NCBI GenBank assembly: GCA_903884005.1
Contig: CAISDA010000035.1
Location: forward strand, 21,469 to 85,468
DNA length: 64,000 nt
Direction of reading: 5' to 3'
Origin: an uncultured Ignavibacteriota bacterium
GTDB taxonomy: Bacteria; Bacteroidota; Ignavibacteria; UBA10030; UBA8401
Below, piece by piece: positions 9,160 to 17,829 of this stretch; position 1 is the first letter of the stretch; the number at the start of each line of letters is the position of its first letter. The notes beneath the pieces were generated by a model. It was not told where the DNA came from and searched no databases. It worked only from the letters and a program-made list of their open reading frames with translations. The position numbers and the translations under genes were made by a program.

Positions 9160-10275
9160 ATGAGAAACATACATGAATACATTTTTTGCGCTTTCGTCTT
9201 CTTCTCCGCCGGTGCGCCTGCACAGGTGAATCCGAATTTCAACGTCAGTCTCCGCATGGATTACTCTTCCGCCGAAGGCATGATCACGATGTGCGAGGGG
9301 CAGAGGCATAACGCGCGCGAGGTGGCCATGCTGCCCGGCAATCAGATCGCAGCAGCCACGAGCCTGGTTCTTGCACGCACAGACCAGCCGTTCGAGCATT
9401 TTATCGGCGAACTGGAACTGCTCCGCGACAATTTCCACAGCGCCAACGACGTGTACGGCCTCGAGCAAACACGGGCGTCCCTTCCGAAAGTTCAAGCGCT
9501 CCTTGCGATGATGAAAAAGCACAATATCGACCGCAAGGTCGTTGCCACGATCGAATCTTTTTTTCCACGAAGCGCAAGGATCACGACGACCATTCCCGTG
9601 TATGTCGTTGCAATGGGACATGAAAATGCCGCAGCATTTGTCCGCCGCGTGCACTGGATCAACAAGAGCCCCGTGTTCGTCGGGGAAGGAGAAGGAGATC
9701 CGGTGATCGTCCTGAACCTGGTCCGCATGGTGCAGTATATGCCAACGCCCGAAATTCAATTGATTGAATCGCTGAGCACGCTGGCGCACGAGAGTTTTCA
9801 TGCAGTCTTTTCAGTCTATAAGGGAACATCGCCGGCATGGACGTCGCAGCCCCGGTCGCAATCGGCCGCCAGAGCCCTTGCAGGACTCGTCCAGAACGAA
9901 GGCATCGCCTATTACATCTCGATGCAGCAGCAGGGCTATCTCGAATCGCCTCCGCACGAATGGTTCCGGCAGACGGCGAATGCCATTTCCTCGCTGAACG
10001 ACGTGATGACCGAAATGTCGGTACCCGGTTTGAGCTATGAACGCGCAAACGAATTGCTGCTGAACGCCAACCTGTCGGGATCGGTCGAAAAAAATTACGG
10101 CGCCACTGCCGGAGTGCGCATGGCATACGAGATCGACAGACGGCTCGGACGCGCGGCGCTCACCGAAACGATTGAACGCGGCGTGGACGTGTTTTTTGAA
10201 AAATACCAGGAAGTGAGCCGCAGGTACGACGATGTGCCCAAAATTACGGATGCGGTCGTCAGCGGAATCAAATGA
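9160..10275 (+). CDS. Secreted gluzincin-like zinc peptidase (DUF5700-like)
   Basis: A 371-residue protein with an N-terminal signal peptide (to about residue 21, SAGAPAQ). The zinc-peptidase signature HESFH is at residues 210-214, and 33 residues later NEGIAYY supplies a candidate third zinc ligand, E247, a spacing typical of gluzincins. The overall pattern resembles the DUF5700 group of putative zinc-dependent peptidases, although I cannot confirm the family by search. Substrate unknown. It stands alone between a terminator and the converging efflux operon, 18 bases from the end of the last permease gene. No strong Shine-Dalgarno motif; the start is set by the signal peptide. Confidence 0.75.
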   Translation: MRNIHEYIFCAFVFFSAGAPAQVNPNFNVSLRMDYSSAEGMITMCEGQRHNAREVAMLPGNQIAAATSLVLARTDQPFEHFIGELELLRDNFHSANDVYGLEQTRASLPKVQALLAMMKKHNIDRKVVATIESFFPRSARITTTIPVYVVAMGHENAAAFVRRVHWINKSPVFVGEGEGDPVIVLNLVRMVQYMPTPEIQLIESLSTLAHESFHAVFSVYKGTSPAWTSQPRSQSAARALAGLVQNEGIAYYISMQQQGYLESPPHEWFRQTANAISSLNDVMTEMSVPGLSYERANELLLNANLSGSVEKNYGATAGVRMAYEIDRRLGRAALTETIERGVDVFFEKYQEVSRRYDDVPKITDAVVSGIK

Positions 10276-10293
10276 AGGAGAACCTGCAAAAAC

Positions 10294-11568
10294 TTATTCG
10301 AAGCGGAGCGATTCGATCGGATCCAGGTTCGCGGCCTTCCATGCGGGGTAGACGCCGAACACGATGCCGATGAACGAGCAGAAGATGATCGCGATAATAT
10401 TCATTTCGAGCGCCGTCATTTTCAGGAACGGAGTCTCGAGGATCGTAACGGCGTTGTTCCACGGCAGAATGGGCGGAGCGTTCATCAACAACGCCACGAC
10501 GTTTCCCATGAGGCTCCCCACAATGATACCGATCATGCCGCCAATCTGGCTGAACACCACGCACTCGGTGAGGAATTGCGTGAGCACATTCGTCTTCGTG
10601 GCGCCGAGCGCCTTGCGAATGCCGATTTCCTTCGTCCGTTCGGTGACGGAGACGAGCATGATGTTCATGATGCCCACGCCGGCGGCGATGAGCGCGATCA
10701 TAGCGATGCCGAGCGCGCCGATCTTCACCATGAACGTGACGTCGTTGAATTGCTTGATGAGCGTGTCGTTCGAAAAGATCTCGAAATCATCGGCTGCGCC
10801 GGGATGCACCTGACGGATCGAGCGGAGCACTGCGCGCGACTGTTCGATCAGGTCATTGTATGTTTCCTGATCCTTCCCCTGCACCATGATGTTGATGGAA
10901 CGGTTCCTTCCAAACATGTCCAATGCCGTCGTAATGGGGATGGCCACAAGGTTGCCCTGATCTCCGCCGAGCGAAGCGCCTTTTTTCTCGATCGTCCCGA
11001 TGATCCGAAACGGAATATTATTGATCTTGATATCGTCGCCGATAGGCGTGCCGCGGGGAAATAATTTATCCACCACGCCGCTTCCGACGACACAGACAAA
11101 TTTTCCGTTTTCCACCTCCTGCGCATTGAACGCCCGCCCCTGATCGATATTCCAATTATTCGTCGCAAAACCTTCAGGCGTTTCGCCCATGATGTTGATG
11201 TTCGGATTTGTCTTGTCGTTCTTATGCGTCACCGCGAGCGAACGCACCCACGCCTCCAGGCCGACGTTCTTTGCGCCGGTGATGCGGTCGGCGAACAGCA
11301 TCCCTTGTTCGTAGGTGATGTCCTTGCGGTTCCTGAACCTCTGGCGATGATCATTAAACGCATTCTGCGGATACTTTTGGATCTGGAATGTATTGGTCCC
11401 GAGCTCGCTCAATCCGCTTTCGATGGCACCCTGGAGCACGCCCATGGCCGTCATCACCGCGATGATCGAAAAGACACCGACCGCGATGCCGAGCAGCGTC
11501 AGGATAGACCGCAGTTTATTCGCTTTGATGGCAGTCACCGCCATCACAAAACTTTCCTGTACTTGCAT
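10294..11568 (-). CDS. MacB/FtsX-type ABC transporter permease, copy 1
   Basis: A 424-residue inner-membrane permease of the MacB type. One transmembrane helix near the N-terminus (about 20-45, LTLLGIAVGVFSIIAV) is followed by a large periplasmic MacB_PCD-like domain and three C-terminal helices with the FtsX-family stretch VTERTKEIGIRKALGA. It carries no ATPase domain; the ATPase is the separate gene at 14151-14879. It is the last gene of the leftward operon and is a close tandem duplicate of the next gene upstream (11597-12871): the first 34 residues differ at one position and the C-terminal third is almost the same. Substrate unknown; MacB-like systems act as mechanotransmission machines exporting peptides, lipids or toxins. 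Confidence 0.9.
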   Translation of the reverse strand: MQVQESFVMAVTAIKANKLRSILTLLGIAVGVFSIIAVMTAMGVLQGAIESGLSELGTNTFQIQKYPQNAFNDHRQRFRNRKDITYEQGMLFADRITGAKNVGLEAWVRSLAVTHKNDKTNPNINIMGETPEGFATNNWNIDQGRAFNAQEVENGKFVCVVGSGVVDKLFPRGTPIGDDIKINNIPFRIIGTIEKKGASLGGDQGNLVAIPITTALDMFGRNRSINIMVQGKDQETYNDLIEQSRAVLRSIRQVHPGAADDFEIFSNDTLIKQFNDVTFMVKIGALGIAMIALIAAGVGIMNIMLVSVTERTKEIGIRKALGATKTNVLTQFLTECVVFSQIGGMIGIIVGSLMGNVVALLMNAPPILPWNNAVTILETPFLKMTALEMNIIAIIFCSFIGIVFGVYPAWKAANLDPIESLRFE

Positions 11569-11596
11569 AGGCTGTATCGTACTTTATGGTTCGTTG

Positions 11597-12871
11597 TTAT
11601 TCGTAGCGAAGCGATTCGATCGGATCGAGATTCGCCGCTTTCCATGCGGGATAGACACCGAAGACGATGCCGATGAACGAGCAGAAAATGATCGCAAGAA
11701 TGTTCATTTCGAGCGCCGTCATCTTGAGGAATGGCGTTTCAAGAATGGTGACTGCATTGTCCCACGGATAAATCGGCGGCGCGCTCATAAGCACGGAGAC
11801 GAGATTTCCAACGAGACTGCCTGCGACAATCCCGATCACTCCGCCGATCTGGCTGAAGACGACACATTCGCTTAAGAATTGCGTCAGGACATTCGCTTTC
11901 GTTGCCCCGAGGGCCTTGCGTATGCCGATCTCCTTCGTGCGTTCAGTGACGGAGACGAGCATGATGTTCATGATGCCGACGCCGGCGGCGATAAGCGCGA
12001 TCATGGCGATGCCGAGCGCACCGATCTTCACCATGAAGGTGACATCGTTGAACTGCTTGATGAGTGTGTCGTTCGAGAAGATCTCAAAATCGTCATCCAG
12101 TCCCGGAGATACGTGCCGTATCGTGCGAAGCACGGCGCGCGACTGTTCGATGAGGTCCGCGTAGGTATCCTGGTCCTTTCCTTGCACCATAATATTGATG
12201 GACCTGTGGCTGCCAAACATATCCAATGCGACGCTGATCGGAATCGCCACAAAATTACCCTGATCGCCGCCGAGTGAAGCGCCTTTTTTCTCGATGGTGC
12301 CGAGCACCTTGAACGGAATATTATTGATCTTGATCTCTTCGCCGACGGGAGTGCCGCGGGGGAAGAGTTTCTCCACGACGCCGCTACCGATCACACAAAC
12401 GAATTTTCCATTTTCCACTTCCTGCGCATTGAATGCGCGCCCCTGATCGACATTCCAATTATTCGTCGGAAAGCCATCGGCAGTCTCGCCCATGATGCCG
12501 ATATTCGGATTCGTTTTATCGGCCCCGTGCGTGACGGCGATCGTGCGTACATGCGCCTCGAGCGCGGCGAATCGTGCGCCCGTGATCCGTTGAACGAATT
12601 GCAGACCCTGTTCGTATGTGATGTCCTTGCGATTTCGATATTTCGATCGATTGTCGTGCGACGACATGGCGGGATATTTTTGTATCTGGAACGTATTCGT
12701 ACCAAGGTCGCTCAGCCCGCTTTCGATCGCGCCCTGGAGCACTCCCATCGCGGTCATCACCGCAATGATGGAGAAGACTCCCACCGCGATGCCAAGCAGT
12801 GTCAGCACCGATCTGAGCTTATTAGCCTTGATGGCCGTCACTGCCATCACGAAACTTTCTTGTACTTGCAT
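11597..12871 (-). CDS. MacB/FtsX-type ABC transporter permease, copy 2
   Basis: A 424-residue permease of exactly the same length and plan as the one at 10294-11568, with an N-terminal helix, periplasmic core and three C-terminal helices containing RTKEIGIRKALGAT. Differences between the two copies are concentrated in the periplasmic part (residues about 65-200), where substrate or partner contacts would be expected, which suggests a diverging pair that could form a heterodimer. GAGAG precedes the ATG. The gap to the neighbouring permease genes is 28 bases downstream and 24 upstream, so all three are in one transcript. Confidence 0.9.
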   Translation of the reverse strand: MQVQESFVMAVTAIKANKLRSVLTLLGIAVGVFSIIAVMTAMGVLQGAIESGLSDLGTNTFQIQKYPAMSSHDNRSKYRNRKDITYEQGLQFVQRITGARFAALEAHVRTIAVTHGADKTNPNIGIMGETADGFPTNNWNVDQGRAFNAQEVENGKFVCVIGSGVVEKLFPRGTPVGEEIKINNIPFKVLGTIEKKGASLGGDQGNFVAIPISVALDMFGSHRSINIMVQGKDQDTYADLIEQSRAVLRTIRHVSPGLDDDFEIFSNDTLIKQFNDVTFMVKIGALGIAMIALIAAGVGIMNIMLVSVTERTKEIGIRKALGATKANVLTQFLSECVVFSQIGGVIGIVAGSLVGNLVSVLMSAPPIYPWDNAVTILETPFLKMTALEMNILAIIFCSFIGIVFGVYPAWKAANLDPIESLRYE

Positions 12872-12895
12872 TGAACTCTCGTCAAATAAACATCA

Positions 12896-14131
12896 TTATT
12901 CGTACCGAAGCGCTTCAACGGGATCAAGCTTCGACGCCTTGTTTGCGGGAAGGAATCCGGACACGACACCCACAACAATTGAGATGGTGATGGCAATGAA
13001 CACGACGCTGAGCGGCATTTTTGTCGGCAGCACCTGATTCAGCAGCAGACTCAACGGATAGGAAATCACAAGCCCGATGAGGCCGCCGAGCAGCGACAAG
13101 GTCGCCGACTCAATAAGAAATTGAAGCAGGATCACAGAACGCTTCGCACCGATGGCCTTGCGTATGCCGATCTCGCGTGTGCGCTCGGTGACCGAGACGA
13201 ACATGATGTTCATGATGCCGATGGCGCCGACGAAGAGTGACAGCGCCGTAATGAAGAACCCGATACTTGCCACGCCGGTCTTGATCTTATCGAACGTCTG
13301 TATGAACATGTCCTGCTGGTTGATCGCAAAATCGTCTTCGGCGCCAGGCTTCACGTTCCGCGCCTTGCGCAGGATCCCGCGCACTTCCTCTTTCGTGTTC
13401 TCGAGATCCTTCACGTCCACTGCCTTCACGTTGATCTGAATGCCGCGTCTGGCGCCGTATGTCTTAATGAATCTGTCGAACGGAATATACATGCGGTTGT
13501 CCATGCTTTCGAGACCGAGAAATTTCCCCTGCTTCTCCAGGATGCCGAGGATTCTGAACGTGCGACCTGCAGCCTTGATCGTTTTCCCGATAGGCGATTC
13601 GTTCGGATAGAGATTGTCCGCAATGTCCGAGCCGATGACGCAGACAGGCCGCCCGCCGTCAGATTCGGCCTGATTAAAGAAGCGACCCACGTCCACGCCG
13701 ACACCGGCGGTCTCGGGAAATTGCTCGTTCACGCCGAGCACAGGAACGTTGTCGGCGCTTTGGTTCTTATACTTCACCGTGACCACTGTCCAACAGACAG
13801 GGGTCGCGTTCTTCACGAGTGTCGCCTGGCGTTCGATCGCCCTGAACTGCGGCGTCTTAATGTCGCGCCGGTTCCTGTATTTCCACCAATCTTCGCCGCC
13901 GAAAAACCACGGGAATTTCTGGACGTAGAGCACATCGGCGCCGATCTTCGACACAGTATCGTCGACGACCTGCCCGAGGCCGGCAATGGCCGTGCCCATG
14001 AGCGTCACGGACACGATACCGATCACGATACCGAGTGTGGTCAACACGGAACGCATTTTATTGGCCCGGATAGCCTGAAAGGAGATGAGCATCCCCTCCT
14101 TTACTTCGTATGCAAAATCATACAAGCGCAT
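12896..14131 (-). CDS. MacB/FtsX-type ABC transporter permease, copy 3 (divergent)
   Basis: A 411-residue permease of the same family as the two downstream but clearly more distant; it has its own N-terminal leader (MRLYDFAYEVKEGMLISFQ) before the first helix (LTTLGIVIGIVSVTL), a periplasmic domain and the FtsX segment SVTERTREIGIRKAIGAKR. I start it at the ATG at 14131; a TTG at 14146 would add five residues and bring it to 4 bases from the ATPase gene. It is the first of three permeases behind one ATPase. Whether it is a homodimer or pairs with the others cannot be told from sequence. Confidence 0.9.
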   Translation of the reverse strand: MRLYDFAYEVKEGMLISFQAIRANKMRSVLTTLGIVIGIVSVTLMGTAIAGLGQVVDDTVSKIGADVLYVQKFPWFFGGEDWWKYRNRRDIKTPQFRAIERQATLVKNATPVCWTVVTVKYKNQSADNVPVLGVNEQFPETAGVGVDVGRFFNQAESDGGRPVCVIGSDIADNLYPNESPIGKTIKAAGRTFRILGILEKQGKFLGLESMDNRMYIPFDRFIKTYGARRGIQINVKAVDVKDLENTKEEVRGILRKARNVKPGAEDDFAINQQDMFIQTFDKIKTGVASIGFFITALSLFVGAIGIMNIMFVSVTERTREIGIRKAIGAKRSVILLQFLIESATLSLLGGLIGLVISYPLSLLLNQVLPTKMPLSVVFIAITISIVVGVVSGFLPANKASKLDPVEALRYE

Positions 14132-14150
14132 GAACTGTTCTTTCAAATAG

Positions 14151-14879
14151 TTAGATCACAAATCCTGCCGATTTCGGAACACGCCGCTTCTCCGGGGGAA
14201 CGATCTCATCCCCTTCGACACGACCGTCGCGAAGGCGTATCGTCCGGTGAGCATGCTCGGCAATATCCAATTCATGCGTGACGAGGATGATCGTGTTGCC
14301 CTGCTGATGGAGGATGTTGAACAACGCCATGATATCTTCGCCTGTTTTCGAATCGAGGTTGCCGGTGGGTTCATCTGCAAGAATGATCGAAGGCTTGGTC
14401 ACCAGCGCGCGCGCGATCGCAACGCGCTGCCGTTGTCCGCCCGAGAGTTCGTTCGGCTTATGCAGCATGCGGTCTTCAAGTTGCACATGAGTAAGCGCCT
14501 CGATGGCGAGCCGTTTTCGCTCCGCCGCGTGGATTCCCGCATAGACAAGCGGGAGTTCCACATTATGGAGCGCGTTTGAGCGCGGGATGAGATTGAACGT
14601 CTGAAACACGAATCCGATCTCCTTGTTCCTGATCTTTGCGAGTTCGTTGTCGTTCATCTCGCTCACGTTGACGCCCGTAAATTCGTAGAGTCCGGAGGTC
14701 GGCGTATCGAGGCAGCCGACAATGTTCATGAGTGTCGATTTGCCGGACCCCGAGGGACCCATGAGAGCGACGTACTCACCGCGATTGATCTGGAGTGAGA
14801 CGTCCTGGAGCGCGTGCACCTGCTCCGTACCCATGATATACGTCTTGCTGATATTTTTAATGTTGATGACGTTCGTCAT
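14151..14879 (-). CDS. ABC transporter ATPase (MacB/LolD type)
   Basis: A 242-residue ATP-binding subunit. It has the Walker A motif GPSGSGKST (about residues 41-49), the Q-loop region [11 protein letters not shown], the signature [15 protein letters not shown], Walker [14 protein letters not shown] and the H-loop LVTHE. These match the stand-alone ATPases that energise MacB/LolCDE-type permeases. It is the only ATPase in the operon and sits between the adaptor gene (57-base gap) and three permease genes, so it probably serves all of them. The C-terminus carries an extra short basic tail ([13 protein letters not shown]). Confidence 0.95.
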   Translation of the reverse strand: MTNVINIKNISKTYIMGTEQVHALQDVSLQINRGEYVALMGPSGSGKSTLMNIVGCLDTPTSGLYEFTGVNVSEMNDNELAKIRNKEIGFVFQTFNLIPRSNALHNVELPLVYAGIHAAERKRLAIEALTHVQLEDRMLHKPNELSGGQRQRVAIARALVTKPSIILADEPTGNLDSKTGEDIMALFNILHQQGNTIILVTHELDIAEHAHRTIRLRDGRVEGDEIVPPEKRRVPKSAGFVI

Positions 14880-14936
14880 ACTGCTCTCGCCGATTCGTTA
14901 GTAGAATTCACACCATGGCATGAATGGAAGTCAGGA

Positions 14937-16217
14937 TTATTTCGTTTCGTCCTTCTTCCCCGTGCCGAATTTCTTGACGCTGTTGTCGACCTTGATGGCC
15001 GAACCGTCTTCGAGGTCACGGTTGATCGCCTTATAACTGCCGGAGATGACCTCGGTGTTGTCGCCGATGCCTGTGGTGATTTCCACAAACCCATCATCGT
15101 TGATGCCGCGCTTCACGGGGATAGTTTTTGCCTTGCCGCCATCGGTCACGAAGACGACTTCGACAGGCTTATCCTGCTGCTTCTGCACCGAATCTTTTTT
15201 CTCGCCTTCTTTTTGTTTCGGCACGCGCGTCGTGACGCATTGGATCGGCACGGACAGCACGTTCTGCTTGGTCTGGGTTTCGATGTCGGCGGACATGGAC
15301 ATGCCGGGGCGCAGCGCGACGTCCTTGTCGACGATGCGGATCTTCACGAGGAAGTTCGTCACTTCATCCTGCTGTCCGAGGCTTTTCGTCGTCGCCGTGT
15401 TGGCGATCTCGTAGACCGTGCCTTTTAATTTTTTCTCGGAATATGCATCGACGGTGATGCGGGCAGTATCGCCGATATGGATCAGCACGACGTCATTTTC
15501 TCCGACATCGACCTGCGCTTCCATCATCGAGAGATCGGCCACGGTCATGATCTGCGTGCCCTGCGTGAAGCTCGATCCGCTCACGCGTTCGCCGAGTTCG
15601 GAAATGAGCTGCGAGATCGTGCCCTCCATTGGCGAATAGATCGTCGTCTTGTTCAGGCTTTCCTTCGCGTCGCGCAGCGAGGCCTGGGCCTGTGCCACGC
15701 CGGCCAGAGCCGATTCCAGCATCGATTTCGCGGATTGGAACGATGTTTTCGCGGTCACAAAATCCTGGTCCGACAACAATTTTTTGGTGAACAATTCCTG
15801 CGCCCGCTTGTATTCGGATGTGGCCTTTTCGAGATTCGACGTCTGCTGCGAAAAGCTCGCCTTGGCAGACGACAGTCCCGCTTCGGCGCGGTCGACCTGC
15901 GCCTGATACTGGTCGGGCTTGATGCGCACAAGGAGCTCGCCCTTGCGGACGCGCTGGCCTTCTTTCACCGGAAGCTGCGTGATCTCGCCGCTCACTTCGG
16001 CATTGATCTTCACCATCGTTTCGGGCTGAATTTTACCGGATGCGGTCACGATCTGCGTGATCGTGCGTTTCACAGCCTTTTCAGTCTGGACGGTAATGAC
16101 CGTTTCTTTTTTGCTGCCTAGAACGACAACGAGAACGAGGGCGATCACTATGATACCGATGCCCGAAAAAATGAATATTTTTCTTTTATTCTTTTTTGAT
16201 TTACCATTGGCTGCCAT
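14937..16217 (-). CDS. Periplasmic adaptor (membrane fusion protein), MacA/HlyD type
   Basis: A 426-residue adaptor linking inner-membrane permease and outer-membrane channel. A basic N-terminus (KSKKNKRK) precedes a transmembrane helix (about 13-36). Two half lipoyl motifs (INAEVSGEITQLPVKEGQRV and TIYSPMEGTISQLISELGER) flank a long alpha-helical hairpin (about 105-195), followed by beta-barrel and membrane-proximal domains. A Lys/Gln-rich insert (KQKEGEKKDSVQKQQDKP) interrupts the membrane-proximal part. AAGGAG lies 8 bases before the ATG. Neighbours are a TolC-like gene upstream (51-base gap) and the ATPase downstream. Confidence 0.93.
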   Translation of the reverse strand: MAANGKSKKNKRKIFIFSGIGIIVIALVLVVVLGSKKETVITVQTEKAVKRTITQIVTASGKIQPETMVKINAEVSGEITQLPVKEGQRVRKGELLVRIKPDQYQAQVDRAEAGLSSAKASFSQQTSNLEKATSEYKRAQELFTKKLLSDQDFVTAKTSFQSAKSMLESALAGVAQAQASLRDAKESLNKTTIYSPMEGTISQLISELGERVSGSSFTQGTQIMTVADLSMMEAQVDVGENDVVLIHIGDTARITVDAYSEKKLKGTVYEIANTATTKSLGQQDEVTNFLVKIRIVDKDVALRPGMSMSADIETQTKQNVLSVPIQCVTTRVPKQKEGEKKDSVQKQQDKPVEVVFVTDGGKAKTIPVKRGINDDGFVEITTGIGDNTEVISGSYKAINRDLEDGSAIKVDNSVKKFGTGKKDETK

Positions 16218-16268
16218 AAGACTCTCCTTCGTTATTCAACTATTCACCACAGTGAATTTTCGTTGTCG

Positions 16269-17627
16269 TTAATATTTATCCGCGCCGAGCACGTATTTCA
16301 TTTCCTGTTTCGCATAGACGTAATTGTAGGAAGCATTCACATTGTCGCTTTGCGCCTTCGTAAAGTTCGCCACTGCCGTCAACTGATCGAGCAGCGTTCC
16401 GGCGCCGAGCGAATAGCGCTCGGTGGCAATGCGCTGGTCCTCTGTTGCCGACTGAACATTTTTCACCGTCACATCCAGCTGTTTGTATGCCGATTCGAGA
16501 TCGAGGAGCGCCTTCTTCACATCCGCCTGCACCTGGCGCTGCGTCTGGCGCACTTGCTCGTCAGCGATCTGTGAACTGAGTTGAGCCTGCTGCGACGCGA
16601 CGCTTGTCTTATATCCGCTGAAGATCGGTATGCTGATATTGAGGCCGTAGCTTAGTGTTTTTTTGTCGGTTATTTTATCCAGATCCGAATTGCCAAGCGA
16701 ATAGCCTGCACTGGCAGACACGGTGGGCCAGTACCCGCTTTGCGCCATCATTATGTCCTTCTCGGCTCCCTGCTTTTGGAACTGGACCGCTTTGAAATCA
16801 GCGCGCGTGTCCAGAGCCTGTTTGACCAGACGATTGTAATCTGCATATTGCGTCTTCAATTGTTCGTAGTCCATCGCTTTCACTTCGTTTTCAATCGAAT
16901 CATCGCTGTAATCATATTCGCTATAGACGTCGAGGGACAGGTACGACAGCAGCGTCGTCTTCGCGTTGTCGTAGGTGGCCTCTGCCTGGATGAGGGCAAG
17001 TTCGGCGTTCGCTGTTGTTACCTGCTGGCGATACACATCGGCAAGCGCGACCGCGCCGACCTTGTTCGATTCGACGATCCGGTCGAGCTGCTGACGACTC
17101 GATTTCAAATTATCTTCATTCACTTTGACGAGCGACTTTGTGCGAAGAACGTTAAGGTAGAGTCCCTGTGTCTGATAGACGACATTCTGCCGTGTGCGCA
17201 GCAAATTCTGTTCCGACGAACTCTCGTTCAACAACGCGCGGTTCAGTCGTGCGGGCATTGAGAAGCCGTCGAACAGCGTTACTCCGGCGCTCACACCTGC
17301 ATTGAAATAATTGCTTGTTGTGATCCCCGATGTAGCCCCGAGCGAGATGGGTTCACCGTTGATATACTGGATATTCATTCCGGCCGGCTGCCACGACTGG
17401 CTGCGGTTCCAACCACCGTTTGCGCTCACCGAAGGAAGGAAATTCCCGTACGCCGATGTAACGGAACTTTTCTGCGATTCGTATGCATTGGCGGCGCTGA
17501 TAATATTGAAATTTTTCTCGAGTGCAACGGTGAGCGCCGTTTGTAACGTCATTGATGTTTTCACTTGCGCCGGTGCGGTCATCGCCGCAACAAGGATGAG
17601 GATAGTTAGAAAACTGGTCAGTTTCAT
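16269..17627 (-). CDS. TolC-family outer-membrane efflux protein
   Basis: A 452-residue outer-membrane channel subunit with a signal peptide (residues 1-20, ending APAQ) and the duplicated OEP architecture: two long coiled-coil blocks (about 140-235 and 330-440) separated by a beta segment (TVSASAGYSLGNSD, then YGLNISIPIFSG). These give the trimeric TolC tunnel. It is the promoter-proximal gene of the operon tolC-like, adaptor, ATPase, permease x3; GGAGATGG lies just before the ATG. Length and domain plan are normal for the family. Confidence 0.93.
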   Translation of the reverse strand: MKLTSFLTILILVAAMTAPAQVKTSMTLQTALTVALEKNFNIISAANAYESQKSSVTSAYGNFLPSVSANGGWNRSQSWQPAGMNIQYINGEPISLGATSGITTSNYFNAGVSAGVTLFDGFSMPARLNRALLNESSSEQNLLRTRQNVVYQTQGLYLNVLRTKSLVKVNEDNLKSSRQQLDRIVESNKVGAVALADVYRQQVTTANAELALIQAEATYDNAKTTLLSYLSLDVYSEYDYSDDSIENEVKAMDYEQLKTQYADYNRLVKQALDTRADFKAVQFQKQGAEKDIMMAQSGYWPTVSASAGYSLGNSDLDKITDKKTLSYGLNISIPIFSGYKTSVASQQAQLSSQIADEQVRQTQRQVQADVKKALLDLESAYKQLDVTVKNVQSATEDQRIATERYSLGAGTLLDQLTAVANFTKAQSDNVNASYNYVYAKQEMKYVLGADKY

Positions 17628-17829
17628 GCAGCCATCTCCGAATTGAAAGGTGTTAGTGGGTTCACTGTTGAATAATAACGAGAATTATGGCGGAAAGTTT
17701 CAATGTACTGTGAAAATTCTTCACACAATTGAACGCGAAATACGCTTATATTGGACACGCGAAGCCTTATTTGGTTTATGTTCACGCATTGCGGATGGTC
17801 ATCCCCTCGAACGGCCGGGAAAAGAAGGG

